Shown in pieces: positions 26,102-34,610 of a DNA stretch of 64,000 nt. The translations under genes were made by a program, and so were the position numbers. The stretch comes from Alcaligenes pakistanensis. GTDB lineage: Bacteria > Pseudomonadota > Gammaproteobacteria > Burkholderiales > Burkholderiaceae_B. The stretch's first letter is position 1. Every line of letters starts with the position of its first letter. Location: assembly GCF_014652815.1 (NCBI RefSeq), contig NZ_BMZN01000003.1, positions 451,429-515,428 on the forward strand, in the 5' to 3' direction. The notes under the pieces were generated by a model. That model saw nothing but the letters and a program-made list of their open reading frames with translations. It was not told the origin of the DNA and did no database searches.

Positions 26102-26873
26102 GGCTTTCCTCCCGCCACTGTCCCAGGCGGCGCTGCAAAGGTTGCAGCAGGATGAATTCAATGGCGGCGACCAAGCCTAGAATCAGTACAACCCAGGCAT
26201 ACAGCTCGGCACTATCAAAGGTGCTGCGTGCATTGGCCAGGGCATAGCCCGCGCCACTTTCAGCACCCAGCACTTCGGCCATCACCACCAGCCGGACACC
26301 GCCGCAGCAGGCAATCAGCAAGGCGGCCGTTAACGGAGCCGTCAAAGAAGGTAGATACAGATGACGCAGACGACGCCACCAACCCAGGCGGTAGACATGG
26401 CTCATCTCGATCAAGTCGCGATCCACCTGCAACATGCCTTTGACGGTATTGACGTACATGCCCGGCACCATCATCAGCACCGTCATGAAAATCACCATGC
26501 TCGAACCCAGACCAAACCACAGCATGGCCAGCACAACGACCACCACAGGGGGTATGGCCATCAACAGCCAACGCAAAGGCTCCAGCAGGCCACGCAAACG
26601 TGGGCTATGTGCAGCCAGAATCCCTAAAGTGAAACCAATGGAGCAGCCCACGCTGACACCAATCGCAACCCGTAGCAGGCTGGCTCCGGCATCGTTCAGA
26701 AAACGTCCCGACATCACCAGACGCGGGATGGCACGGGCGGTTTCCATAGGCGTCGCCATCAATAAAGGCCCCAAAAACAGGGCACTGAGCTGCCAGCACA
26801 GCAGTATCAGCAGCACGCCCAAGACGCCCCAGGCGCGCGAGCTATGGGCCGACAAATGTGGCTTGGTTTTCAT
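26094..26873 (-). CDS. ABC transporter permease, SsuC/TauC type
   Basis: 259 residues from ATG 26873 (MKTKPHLSAHSS), overlapping the binding-protein stop as ATGA. The much longer open frame upstream to 27272 lies antisense/out of frame within the binding-protein gene and has no membrane character. About six membrane segments are visible, with the EAA-like loop EMSHVYRLGWWRRLRHLYLPS near the middle, characteristic of BPD importer permeases. It partners with the ATPase and binding protein on either side. Confidence 0.9.
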   Translation of the reverse strand: MKTKPHLSAHSSRAWGVLGVLLILLCWQLSALFLGPLLMATPMETARAIPRLVMSGRFLNDAGASLLRVAIGVSVGCSIGFTLGILAAHSPRLRGLLEPLRWLLMAIPPVVVVVLAMLWFGLGSSMVIFMTVLMMVPGMYVNTVKGMLQVDRDLIEMSHVYRLGWWRRLRHLYLPSLTAPLTAALLIACCGGVRLVVMAEVLGAESGAGYALANARSTFDSAELYAWVVLILGLVAAIEFILLQPLQRRLGQWREESHA

Positions 26874-27895
26874 GGTCCATAGAACTCGGCAGCAGGCAGA
26901 CCACCACCCAAAGCTTGGGGATGCTGACCAGCCAGCAATTGATACAGCGCTTCCAGCTGTGAGCGAATTTCGCTGGCCGGGCGGCTGTCCAGACGCGTTT
27001 TCTCGATTGCGGTTTGAATAGCGGGGACCGGGAACTGCGGCAAGTACTGCTGAACCATTTGCGCGCATTCCTGCGGCTGTTGACTGCACCAGCGAGCAGA
27101 CTCGGCATAGGCCCGTTCCACGGCCTGATTCAACTCGGTGTCGTGGGCCACCGTAACGTTTGCCATGACGCCCGCTTGTGGCAGAGCTTGTTGCTTTGGA
27201 AAAACCTCGGCCCAGGCTTGTTCCAGGCTTTGCCCACGGTGCAATTCCACCTTCTTCTGCTCTGCCTGCCACAAGAGTAAGGAGGCCGTTGGCTCGACCA
27301 GCAAGGCTTGATCGCCCTGCCCGGTCAGCATCAGCGCAATCGCGTCCTGAGCATCACGGGTGCGGCGCAAACGCACGGCTTCCTTGCCCGGCTCGGATTG
27401 CTTGGCCAGCAAGGTGTCCAGCAAGACAGCGGGTAGATCGCGCTGGAATGGCACCAGCAGTTCTTTACCGGCCAAATCGCTAAAGCTTTTGACCGCAGGA
27501 TCACGGCTGACCAGCCACAAAATCCCCCAAACCGAGATATTCAGCTGTTTAACGGTCTGGCCCTTGTTGAACATCAACGCAGACAAATTGCTGGGAACAG
27601 CGCTGTAATCCACTTCGTTCTTGGCTAACAGCACGCGCAGCTGATCGGGGTTTTGCCACAGACGAAACTCCAGCTTGTCCGTGTACTGGCTCAAGGCTTG
27701 GGTTTGCACCATATGCATCAAGGGATAGGACACCACCGCGCCAGGGCCAGCCAGTGTCAGGGCTTCATAGCGGGGAGCGGCCTGTGCACTTACGGCTGAT
27801 GAGACCAAGAACAAACTAAACAATGCACGCCCTAGAGCAATGCGCCTCGTAAGCGGGCGGCTATCCCTTTCAAGAACTCCTTGTGCCCTGAACAC
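26870..27895 (-). CDS. Periplasmic solute-binding protein, SsuA/NMT1-like
   Basis: A binding protein of about 300 mature residues with a signal peptide TRRIALGRALFSLFLVSSAVSAQA followed by the fold of the ABC nitrate/sulfonate family (NEVDYSAVPSNLSALMF, LLVPFQRDLPAVLLDTLL). The open frame extends to 28084, but the extra ~60 residues are basic and would carry the start into the Fur box at 28064-28082. I use the GTG at 27895 with GGAA upstream; this start is uncertain. It heads the operon permease-ATPase-CopD-TonB receptor. The ligand is unknown. Confidence 0.75.
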   Translation of the reverse strand: MFRAQGVLERDSRPLTRRIALGRALFSLFLVSSAVSAQAAPRYEALTLAGPGAVVSYPLMHMVQTQALSQYTDKLEFRLWQNPDQLRVLLAKNEVDYSAVPSNLSALMFNKGQTVKQLNISVWGILWLVSRDPAVKSFSDLAGKELLVPFQRDLPAVLLDTLLAKQSEPGKEAVRLRRTRDAQDAIALMLTGQGDQALLVEPTASLLLWQAEQKKVELHRGQSLEQAWAEVFPKQQALPQAGVMANVTVAHDTELNQAVERAYAESARWCSQQPQECAQMVQQYLPQFPVPAIQTAIEKTRLDSRPASEIRSQLEALYQLLAGQHPQALGGGLPAAEFYGP

Positions 27896-28063
27896 CAGCT
27901 CGTTTTCCAGAGAAGCGCCTCTAGTCTGGGAAACAAGCTGGCTTATGGAACGCTCACTCGCTGGCTTAGCTGTGGCCGGCAGACGTCGACCTGAACGGGC
28001 TCTTTTTCCCTGGGAGGCAGCCCAGCGGCAAAACCATCGATAGATATATGGCATGAAGATTCG

Positions 28064-28082
28064 TATAATGAGAACTATTATC
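28064..28082. promoter_or_regulatory. Fur box in divergent region
   Basis: TATAATGAGAACTATTATC matches the Fur consensus at about 15 of 19 positions, the best site in this part of the window. It overlaps a TATAAT (28064-28069) suitable as a -10 for the plus-strand regulator, and a GATAAT in the other direction. It could control both the TonB-ABC operon and the Crp/Fnr gene. Confidence 0.75.
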
Positions 28083-28118
28083 AAGTGGGAATTCTCCCAT
28101 CTTCATCCCGCTACCCAA

Positions 28119-28132
28119 ATGACAAAAGTCAA
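28119..28132. promoter_or_regulatory. Candidate Crp/Fnr-family operator, copy 1
   Basis: ATGACAAAAGTCAA is a near-perfect dyad (ATGAC-N4-GTCAA) at the 5' end of the regulator gene. The same dyad is at 28909-28922. Position downstream of the inferred promoter suggests autorepression; inferred only. Confidence 0.45.
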
Positions 28133-28832
28133 CATGCCCGGCCAGCGTCCACCTCTGTCTGAATTGCTGGCCCACCACCGTCTCTTGCAAGGTTTGCCCC
28201 CGGAGGTTGCCCTGCATCTGTGCCTGGACGCACAGACCATGCAGGCCAACGCCGGGCAGATTCTGTTCAACGAAGGGGACGAAGCCCGATATTGCCTGCT
28301 GGTGGACAGCGGCCAGGTAGAAATTCTGCGCTATAGCCAAAATGGCGATGAACGTGTCTTCAATGTGTTCGAACCCGGCCAGATGGTGGCTGAAGCGGCC
28401 ATGTTCATGCCTCATGGCCGCTACCCCATGTGCGCCCGCGCTAAGGGGGCGGCACGGGTGTACAAGCTCTCGCGTAGCAGTCTGCAAGAAGCCTGCCGTC
28501 GCTGGCCCGAACTGGCCATGAATATGATGGCGGGGCTGAGTAGCGCCCTGTATGCGCAGGTCAATAAAGTGGACTGGATTTCAGCCAGTTCAGCCGCCGA
28601 GCGCTTGGCAAACTACTTGCTGAACCTGCAAGCGCGCCAAGGGGAAAATATTCAATTGCCCTTGAACCAACGACAATTGGCCGCCCATTTGGGCATACGC
28701 GCCGAAACCTTAAGCCGCCTGTTCACCGACTGGCAGGCGCGCGGTTATGTCAGTGGCAAACGCAGCGACTGGCAGGTACACGACCAGGCCCATCTGCGTC
28801 GCTTGGCCAGTCCCGCGCAACGTTCGTTTTAA
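28119..28832 (+). CDS. Crp/Fnr-family transcription regulator
   Basis: About 237 residues from ATG 28119, or 232 from ATG 28134; neither has a clear ribosome site. A frame extension to 28053 would run through the Fur box and is rejected. The N-terminal cyclic-nucleotide-binding fold (GQILFNEGDEARYCLLVDSGQVEIL) is followed by a long helix and a C-terminal HTH with recognition helix RAETLSRLF, the same E-T-x-S-R pattern as FNR. It lacks the N-terminal cysteine cluster of FNR, so oxygen sensing by an Fe-S centre is unlikely; DNR/NnrR-like NO sensing is possible. It is divergent from the TonB-ABC operon and upstream of the globin fusion. Confidence 0.88.
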   Translation: MTKVNMPGQRPPLSELLAHHRLLQGLPPEVALHLCLDAQTMQANAGQILFNEGDEARYCLLVDSGQVEILRYSQNGDERVFNVFEPGQMVAEAAMFMPHGRYPMCARAKGAARVYKLSRSSLQEACRRWPELAMNMMAGLSSALYAQVNKVDWISASSAAERLANYLLNLQARQGENIQLPLNQRQLAAHLGIRAETLSRLFTDWQARGYVSGKRSDWQVHDQAHLRRLASPAQRSF

Positions 28833-28908
28833 TAAGCTCAGATGTAATCGAAGCAAAACGGAAGCTAGCTTCAGCCCAGAGCCGGATTTGCTCCGTCTCT
28901 ATGCACTC

Positions 28909-28922
28909 ATGACTTTTGTCAT
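28909..28922. promoter_or_regulatory. Candidate Crp/Fnr-family operator, copy 2
   Basis: ATGACTTTTGTCAT is a perfect 5-4-5 dyad 58 nt upstream of the globin-fusion ATG. It shares the ATGAC-N4-GTCA core with 28119-28132. It is the likely site through which the neighbouring regulator controls the globin gene. Confidence 0.5.
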
Positions 28923-28980
28923 TTGAAGACCTTCCAAGCAGACCGAGAATGCCGACTTTTAGCTTCTCTGGTTGATGCTC

Positions 28981-29655
28981 ATGACAGACTCGTCCCTCCA
29001 GGCCGATTACACAGAAACCGATATTCGCCAACTGGTGACCCAGTTTTATGCCCAAGTACGGCAGGATGGGCAGCTAGGCCCCATCTTTGAACAGAATGTG
29101 CAGAACTGGGACGAGCATCTGGATATGTTGTGCGACTTCTGGTCGGCCATCTTGTTAGGAACGCGCCGCTTCAAGGGCGCTCCCATTGCACGCCATGCGG
29201 CCCTGCCTGAACTGTCCTGGCCCCTGTTCGAGCGCTGGCTGGAAATTTTCAACCAAACCACCGCTACACTGGGCAAACCCGCACTTCAATACAAGGCAGA
29301 CGCGATGGCAGACCGCATAGCCGCCAAACTCTGGCAGACCTATCAGGCACAAAGCAGTCAAACACGCCTGCCCGACACCTTGCCGCCCGGCCTGGAACGC
29401 TACAGCCAATCGCCGGTGTTCACCCCGGACAATCTGCCTGACGCCTTGCGCCGTGCCCACAACACCAAATCAGGCACCTGGGGCTTGCTGCGAGTGCAAA
29501 CTGGCGTGCTGCGCTTTGCGCTGGACCAGGAGCCTTTTACCGAAGTGGTTCTGACAGCCGGACAGTGTGTTGCCATCGAACCCCAAGTTCTGCACCACGT
29601 AGAGTTTGAATTGCCCGGCAGTTTCCAGATCGAATTCTTCAAACAAGTCCGCTAA
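28981..29655 (+). CDS. Group III truncated hemoglobin fused to DUF1971 domain
   Basis: 224 residues. Residues about 1-130 are a group III truncated globin: NWDEHLDMLCDFWSAILLGT at 42-61, proximal His72 in RHAALPELSWPLFERWLEIF. Residues about 145-224 form a DUF1971 (YeaR/TehB N-terminal-like) beta domain (YSQSPVFTPDNLPDALRRAHNTK, then GTWGLLRV). YeaR-type proteins respond to nitrate/NO in E. coli and group III globins are linked to NO or oxygen handling, so detoxification of a reactive nitrogen species is a reasonable guess. ATG 28981 is preferred; ATG 28975 and TTG 28972 are in frame just upstream. Confidence 0.85.
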   Translation: MTDSSLQADYTETDIRQLVTQFYAQVRQDGQLGPIFEQNVQNWDEHLDMLCDFWSAILLGTRRFKGAPIARHAALPELSWPLFERWLEIFNQTTATLGKPALQYKADAMADRIAAKLWQTYQAQSSQTRLPDTLPPGLERYSQSPVFTPDNLPDALRRAHNTKSGTWGLLRVQTGVLRFALDQEPFTEVVLTAGQCVAIEPQVLHHVEFELPGSFQIEFFKQVR

Positions 29656-29891
29656 ATTGAAAAATTCCCTTACAAATAATAGGTGAATACCCTCAAGGGG
29701 TACGTCACTTGCGGCTCCGGCGTGAAAATCTCAATAGAATCAAGATTGTCCTTGATCAATATGACACGCCCTTCGGGCAGTTAGCCATAAGTTCAACGCT
29801 TATACTGTTCAACTATAAAACAGGGGCAACGCTCACAAGGCAGCCCCCTGACGATTTCAAACACGAAAACACATCCATATTGGAGAGCCGC

Positions 29892-32800
29892 ATGGTGAAC
29901 ATGAATCGGCGTCAGTTCTTCAAAGTGACGGGGGCCTCGCTGGCTAGTTCCAGCATGGTTTTGCTGGGCGCTGCGCCCACCCCCGCCATGGCGGAAGTCA
30001 GGCAGTACAAGCTGACCCGCATGACAGAGACGCGAAATACCTGTCCTTACTGTTCTGTAGCCTGTGGGGTACTGCTGTACTCCCGTGGTGACGGTGCCAT
30101 GAATGCCGAACCCAGCGTGGTTCACATCGAAGGCGATGCCGACCACCCGGTCAATCGCGGCACACTCTGTCCGAAGGGCGCTGGCTTGGTGGATTTCATC
30201 AAGAGCCCCAACCGCCTCAAATACCCCGAATACCGCGCCGCTGGCTCGGACAAGTGGGAACGAATTTCTTGGGATGACGCCTTCTCGCGCATTGCCAAGC
30301 TGATGAAAGAAGACCGCGACGCCAACTTCCAGGCTACGGCTGAAGACGGCACCGTGGTCAACCGTTGGCTGACCACCGGCATGCTGGCTGCTTCGGCAAG
30401 CAGCAACGAAGTGGGCTATATCACCCATAAAGTCGTCCGCAGTATGGGCGTTCTGGCGTTCGATAACCAAGCACGTGTCTGACACGGCCCGACGGTGGCA
30501 GGTCTTGCCCCGACGTTTGGCCGTGGAGCGATGACGAACCATTGGGTCGACATCAAGAACGCGGATATTGTGCTGATTATGGGCGGCAACGCAGCCGAGG
30601 CGCACCCCTGTGGGTTCAAATGGGTGACCGAGGCCAAAGCACACAACAATGCAAAACTGATCGTTGTGGATCCACGCTTTACGCGTTCGGCATCCGTAGC
30701 GGACTTTTATGCGCCTATACGTACTGGTAGTGACATCACCTTCCTGGGTGGCGTCATCAAATACCTGCTGGATAACGACAAGATCCAGCACGAATACGTG
30801 CGCAACTACACCGATATGCCCTATATCGTGCGCGAAGACTTTGACTTCGTGCAGGGGCTGTATTCGGGCTACAACGAAGAAAAACGCAGCTACGACAAGT
30901 CCTCCTGGGACTACGAGCTGGGAGAGGACGGTTTCGTCAAAACCGACCCCACCCTGCAACACCCCCGCTCCGTCTATCAACTGCTGCGCAAGCACTACGA
31001 GCGCTACACGCCCGAGATGGTGGAACGCGTCTGTGGCACGCCCAAAGACAAATTCCTGAAAGTCTGTGAAATGCTGGCCTCGACGGCATCGCCCGATCGC
31101 GCCGGTACCATTCTGTATGCACTGGGCTGGACGCAACACAGTATTGGTTCGCAGATCATCCGTACCGGTGCCATGGTGCAGTTGCTGCTGGGCAATATTG
31201 GTATTGCCGGCGGCGGCATGAACGCCCTGCGCGGACACTCCAACATTCAGGGCCTGACGGACCTGGGTTTGATGTCCAACCTGCTCCCCGGATATCTGAC
31301 TTTGCCTAACCAGGCCGAGAAAGATTTTGACGGCTACATCGGCGCGCGTGCCCAACAGCCGCTACGCCCCAACCAGCTCAGTTACTGGCGCAACTACAAG
31401 AAGTTCCACGTCAGCCTGATGAAGGCCTGGTTTGGAGATGCAGCCCAAGCCGACAACAACTGGGCCTTTGATTACCTGCCCAAGCTGGACAAGCTCTACG
31501 ACATGCTGCAAGTGTTCGAGCTGATGGATCAGGGCAAGATGACGGGCTATATCTGTCAGGGCTTTAACCCCTTGGCAGCGGCGCCGTACAAGGCCAAGCT
31601 GCTGCGTGGTTTCTCCAAGCTCAAGTACATGGTCATCATGGACCCGCTGGTCACGGAAACGTCGGAATTCTGGCGTAACTATGGCGAGCACAATGATGTC
31701 GATTCCGCTTCCATCCAGACCGAAGTCTTCCGTCTGCCCACCACCTGTTTCGCCGAGGAAGAAGGCGCACTGGTGAACTCGGGCCGCTGGTTGCAATGGC
31801 ACTGGAAGGCCGCCAACCCACCGGGCGAGGCCAAGAGCGACATTGAAATCATGAGTACGCTGTTCACGCGTATGCGCTCGCTGTATCAGACCGAAGGCGG
31901 TGCTTTCCCTGACCCGATCCTGAACCTGTCCTGGCCTTACTCCAATCCGGATGATCCAACCGCCGCTGAACTGGCCAAGGAATACTCCGGACGGGCCTTG
32001 GTGGATCTGCATGATCCCAAAGACCCCAGCAAGGTCACGCGTAAAGCCGGTGAGCAGTTGGACGGCTTTGCCGAATTGCGCGACGACGGCAGCACGCTCA
32101 GCGGTTGCTGGATTTATGCCGGGGCCTGGACGCAGCAAGGCAACCTGATGGCTCGCCGCGACAATAGCGATCCAACCGGAATCGGCCAGACGCTGAACTG
32201 GGCCTGGGCCTGGCCAGCGAACCGACGTGTGCTCTACAACCGCGCATCCTGTGATGTAAACGGCAAGCCCTTTGACCCACGCCGCAGTCTGGTTCATTGG
32301 GACGGCAAGCGCTGGGGTGGTGCGGATATCCCTGACTACAAGGCCGACGAAAATCCGGCTGATGGCATGGGCCCGTTCATCATGAACCCTGAAGGGGTAG
32401 CCCGCTTCTTTGCCCGCAAAGGCATGGCAGAAGGTCCCTTCCCCGAGCATTACGAGCCTTTTGAAAGTCCACTGAGCTATAACCCGCTCAGCCCCGATGA
32501 ACCACGTGCCGTCAGCAATCCGGCAGCCCGTGTCTTCAAGGACGATCTGGCTTCCATGGGTACGGTAGACAAGTTCCCCTATGTGGGCACCACCTACCGC
32601 CTGACCGAGCACTTCCACTACTGGACCAAGCACGTCAAGCTGAATGCAATTATCCAGCCGGAACAGTTTGTGGAAATTGGCGAGGAACTGGCCAAGGAAG
32701 TAGGCGTTGTGCAAGGCGACCGCGTCAAGGTGTCCTCCAACCGTGGCTACATCAAGGCCGTCGCGGTGGTGACCAAGCGCATCAAGGCTCTGAATGTGGA

Positions 32801-32966
32801 CGGTAAGACAGTCCACCATGTGGGCATCCCCTTGCACTGGGGCTTTGTGGGTCTGGCCCGACCGGGTTTCCTGATCAATGCACTAACGCCACCGGTTGGT
32901 GACGGTAACTCGCAGACGCCGGAAACCAAGTCCTTCCTGGTTCAACTTGAAAAGGTTAAGGAGTAA
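29892..32966 (+). CDS. fdhA: Formate dehydrogenase (FdnG/FdoG type), selenocysteine-containing alpha subunit
   Basis: A catalytic subunit of 1,024 residues read through an in-frame TGA at 30480-30482 as selenocysteine 197. The start ATG at 29892 follows GGAG. A Tat signal (NRRQFFKVTGASLAS) exports it, then a [4Fe-4S] motif CPYCSVACG with the final Cys in GTLCPKG, then U-HGPTVAGLAP. Molybdenum/tungsten bis-MGD cofactor and Sec197 oxidise formate to CO2 at the periplasmic side. Total length and Sec position match E. coli FdnG. The reading frame is open on both sides of the TGA and a SECIS-like hairpin follows it. A stop-aware gene caller would split it into two genes at 30482/30495. Confidence 0.96.
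30480..30525 (+). promoter_or_regulatory. Selenocysteine TGA codon with bacterial SECIS hairpin
   Basis: TGA at 30480-30482 is followed by CACGGCC (30483-30489) pairing with GGCCGTG (30519-30525). The apical stem GGCA (30497-30500) and TGCC (30506-30509) closes a GGTCT loop. Loop sequence and spacing match the known fdnG/fdhF SECIS elements bound by SelB. Confidence 0.93.
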
Positions 32967-32969
32967 GCC

Positions 32970-33887
32970 ATGGCCTTGCAATCCCTTGATATCAAACGGC
33001 GCTCCGCAACCACCACCCCCATGCCCAGCGTGCGCGAGCCCGCGGGCGGGGAAGTGGCCAAGCTGATCGACACCAGTAAGTGCATTGGCTGTAAGGCTTG
33101 CCAAGTCGCCTGCATGGAATGGAACGATACGCGTGACGAAGTCGGCCACAACGTCGGGGTGTATGACAACCCGGCGGACCTGACCGACAAGTCTTGGACC
33201 ATCATGCGCTTTGCGGAGTATGAAAACCCCGTCGGCGATCTGGAATGGCTGATCCGCAAAGACGGCTGTATGCACTGCGAGGACCCAGGCTGTCTGAAAG
33301 CCTGTCCCTCGCCGGGCGCCATTGTGCAGTACACCAACGGCATTGTGGATTTCCACGAGGAAAACTGCATTGGCTGCGGCTACTGCGTTACCGGCTGTCC
33401 TTTCGATGTGCCCCGCATCTCGGAAAAGGACAAGAAAGCCTATAAGTGCACCTTGTGTTCGGACCGTGTGGCGGTCGGACAGGAACCGGCCTGTGTCAAA
33501 ACCTGTCCTACCGGCGCGATTGTGTTCGGTACCAAAGAGGATATGCAGCATCACGCCTCCGAACGTATCGAAGACCTGAAATCGCGCGGCTTTGAAAATG
33601 CAGGTCTGTACGACCCGGCTGGAGTGGGCGGCACCCACGTTATGTACGTGCTGCACCACGCCGACAAGCCCGAGCTGTACAGCGACTTGCCCAAAGACCC
33701 GCAGATCAGCCCCATGGTCTCGCTCTGGAAGGGAGTGGCCAAACCTTTGGGTGTCGCTGCCATGGCACTGACCGCCCTGATTGGTTTCTTCCACTACATC
33801 CGAACTGGTCCTAACGAGACTGACGAGGAAGACGAGCGCCGCGCCGACGAGGAAGCACGCAAGATCCAGGAGGCTCACCATGACTGA
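32970..33887 (+). CDS. fdhB: Formate dehydrogenase iron-sulfur beta subunit
   Basis: 305 residues. Four [4Fe-4S] motifs are visible: [11 protein letters not shown] near residue 32, [26 protein letters not shown], and [23 protein letters not shown]-terminal membrane anchor (about residues 253-270) is followed by a charged tail. It passes electrons from the alpha subunit to the cytochrome b subunit, as FdnH/FdoH do. It begins 3 nt after the alpha-subunit stop and overlaps the gamma gene by 8 nt. Confidence 0.96.
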   Translation: MALQSLDIKRRSATTTPMPSVREPAGGEVAKLIDTSKCIGCKACQVACMEWNDTRDEVGHNVGVYDNPADLTDKSWTIMRFAEYENPVGDLEWLIRKDGCMHCEDPGCLKACPSPGAIVQYTNGIVDFHEENCIGCGYCVTGCPFDVPRISEKDKKAYKCTLCSDRVAVGQEPACVKTCPTGAIVFGTKEDMQHHASERIEDLKSRGFENAGLYDPAGVGGTHVMYVLHHADKPELYSDLPKDPQISPMVSLWKGVAKPLGVAAMALTALIGFFHYIRTGPNETDEEDERRADEEARKIQEAHHD

Positions 33888-34533
33888 TCGCAACCGCAAG
33901 GGCTTGATTCAGCGCTACACCACCAGTCAGCGCATTAATCACTGGATCATTGCCATGAGCTTTGTGCTGCTGGCCTTGTCCGGGCTGGCGCTGTTTCATC
34001 CCTCAATGTACTGGCTGAGTAATCTGCTTGGCGGCGGCCCGTGGACACGCATTCTTCACCCATTTATTGGCGTGGTGATGTTTGTGTGTTTTTTCCTGTT
34101 TGCGGCCCGTATGATGCGGCACAATATGTTCGTCAAGGGTGACGCGGCCTGGCTGCGCCACTTCAAGGATGTGCTTGATGCCAAAGACGAGCGCATTCCC
34201 GAGGTAGGCCGCTACAACGCCGGGCAAAAGATCCTGTTCTTTGCCTTGGTGCTGTTCATGCTGGGGCTGCTGGCAACAGGTTTGGTGATGTGGCGCGAAT
34301 ACTTTTCCGCCTTCTTCCCAATCTGGGGCATACGTCTGGCCTCGGTGTTGCACGCCATCTTTGCCCTGCTGATGATTTGCGCGATTATCGTGCATATCTA
34401 TGCCGGTATTTGGGTAAAGGGTTCGGTCAAAGCCATGACCCAGGGGACGGTTACCCGTGCCTGGGCCTGGAAACACCACCGTGCCTGGTTCCGTGAAGAA
34501 ATGGAAAAGAACCCCAGCCGTCCAGCTGAGTAA
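33880..34533 (+). CDS. fdhC: Formate dehydrogenase cytochrome b556 gamma subunit
   Basis: 217 residues from ATG 33880, which overlaps the end of the beta-subunit gene. Four membrane segments contain the expected heme ligands: the N-terminal RINHWI His, HPFIGVVMF, and [23 protein letters not shown] with two His. It anchors the complex and reduces quinone. AGGAGG precedes the start. A terminator-like hairpin follows (34560-34598), separating the structural genes from fdhE. Confidence 0.95.
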   Translation: MTDRNRKGLIQRYTTSQRINHWIIAMSFVLLALSGLALFHPSMYWLSNLLGGGPWTRILHPFIGVVMFVCFFLFAARMMRHNMFVKGDAAWLRHFKDVLDAKDERIPEVGRYNAGQKILFFALVLFMLGLLATGLVMWREYFSAFFPIWGIRLASVLHAIFALLMICAIIVHIYAGIWVKGSVKAMTQGTVTRAWAWKHHRAWFREEMEKNPSRPAE

Positions 34534-34559
34534 GCTTGTATCTGGTTCATAAGCAACCC

Positions 34560-34598
34560 GGCTGCCATGCGCCATCTAGGGCATGGCAGCCTTGTTTT
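34560..34598 (+). terminator. Terminator/attenuator between fdhC and fdhE
   Basis: GGCTGCCATGC (34560-34570) pairs perfectly with GCATGGCAGCC (34581-34591), then TTGTTTT. It ends 12 nt before the fdhE start, so it should lower fdhE expression relative to the structural genes. Confidence 0.8.
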
Positions 34599-34610
34599 CA
34601 GGAGTCTGTC

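Noticed and set aside
26874-27272. N-terminal extension of the ABC permease to 27272
   Set aside because: The extra 133 residues lie in another frame of the binding-protein gene, have no membrane character, and ATG 26873 gives the normal ATGA-coupled start.
29735-29770. FNR-type site upstream of fdhA
   Set aside because: TTGAT-CAAT-ATGAC matches only one half-site, and the ATCAAG/CTTGAT repeat has the wrong order and spacing for FNR.
29709-30482. Apparent short formate dehydrogenase fragment ending at TGA 30482, suggesting a pseudogene
   Set aside because: The frame stays open and homologous after the TGA, the U-HGP context and SECIS hairpin are present, and the Sec machinery is encoded nearby.
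29793-32837. Two long minus-strand open frames (about 520 and 491 codons) antisense to fdhA
   Set aside because: They mirror the codon pattern of fdhA, have no recognisable domain or ribosome site, and similar antisense frames occur opposite other long genes such as the FepA-like receptor.
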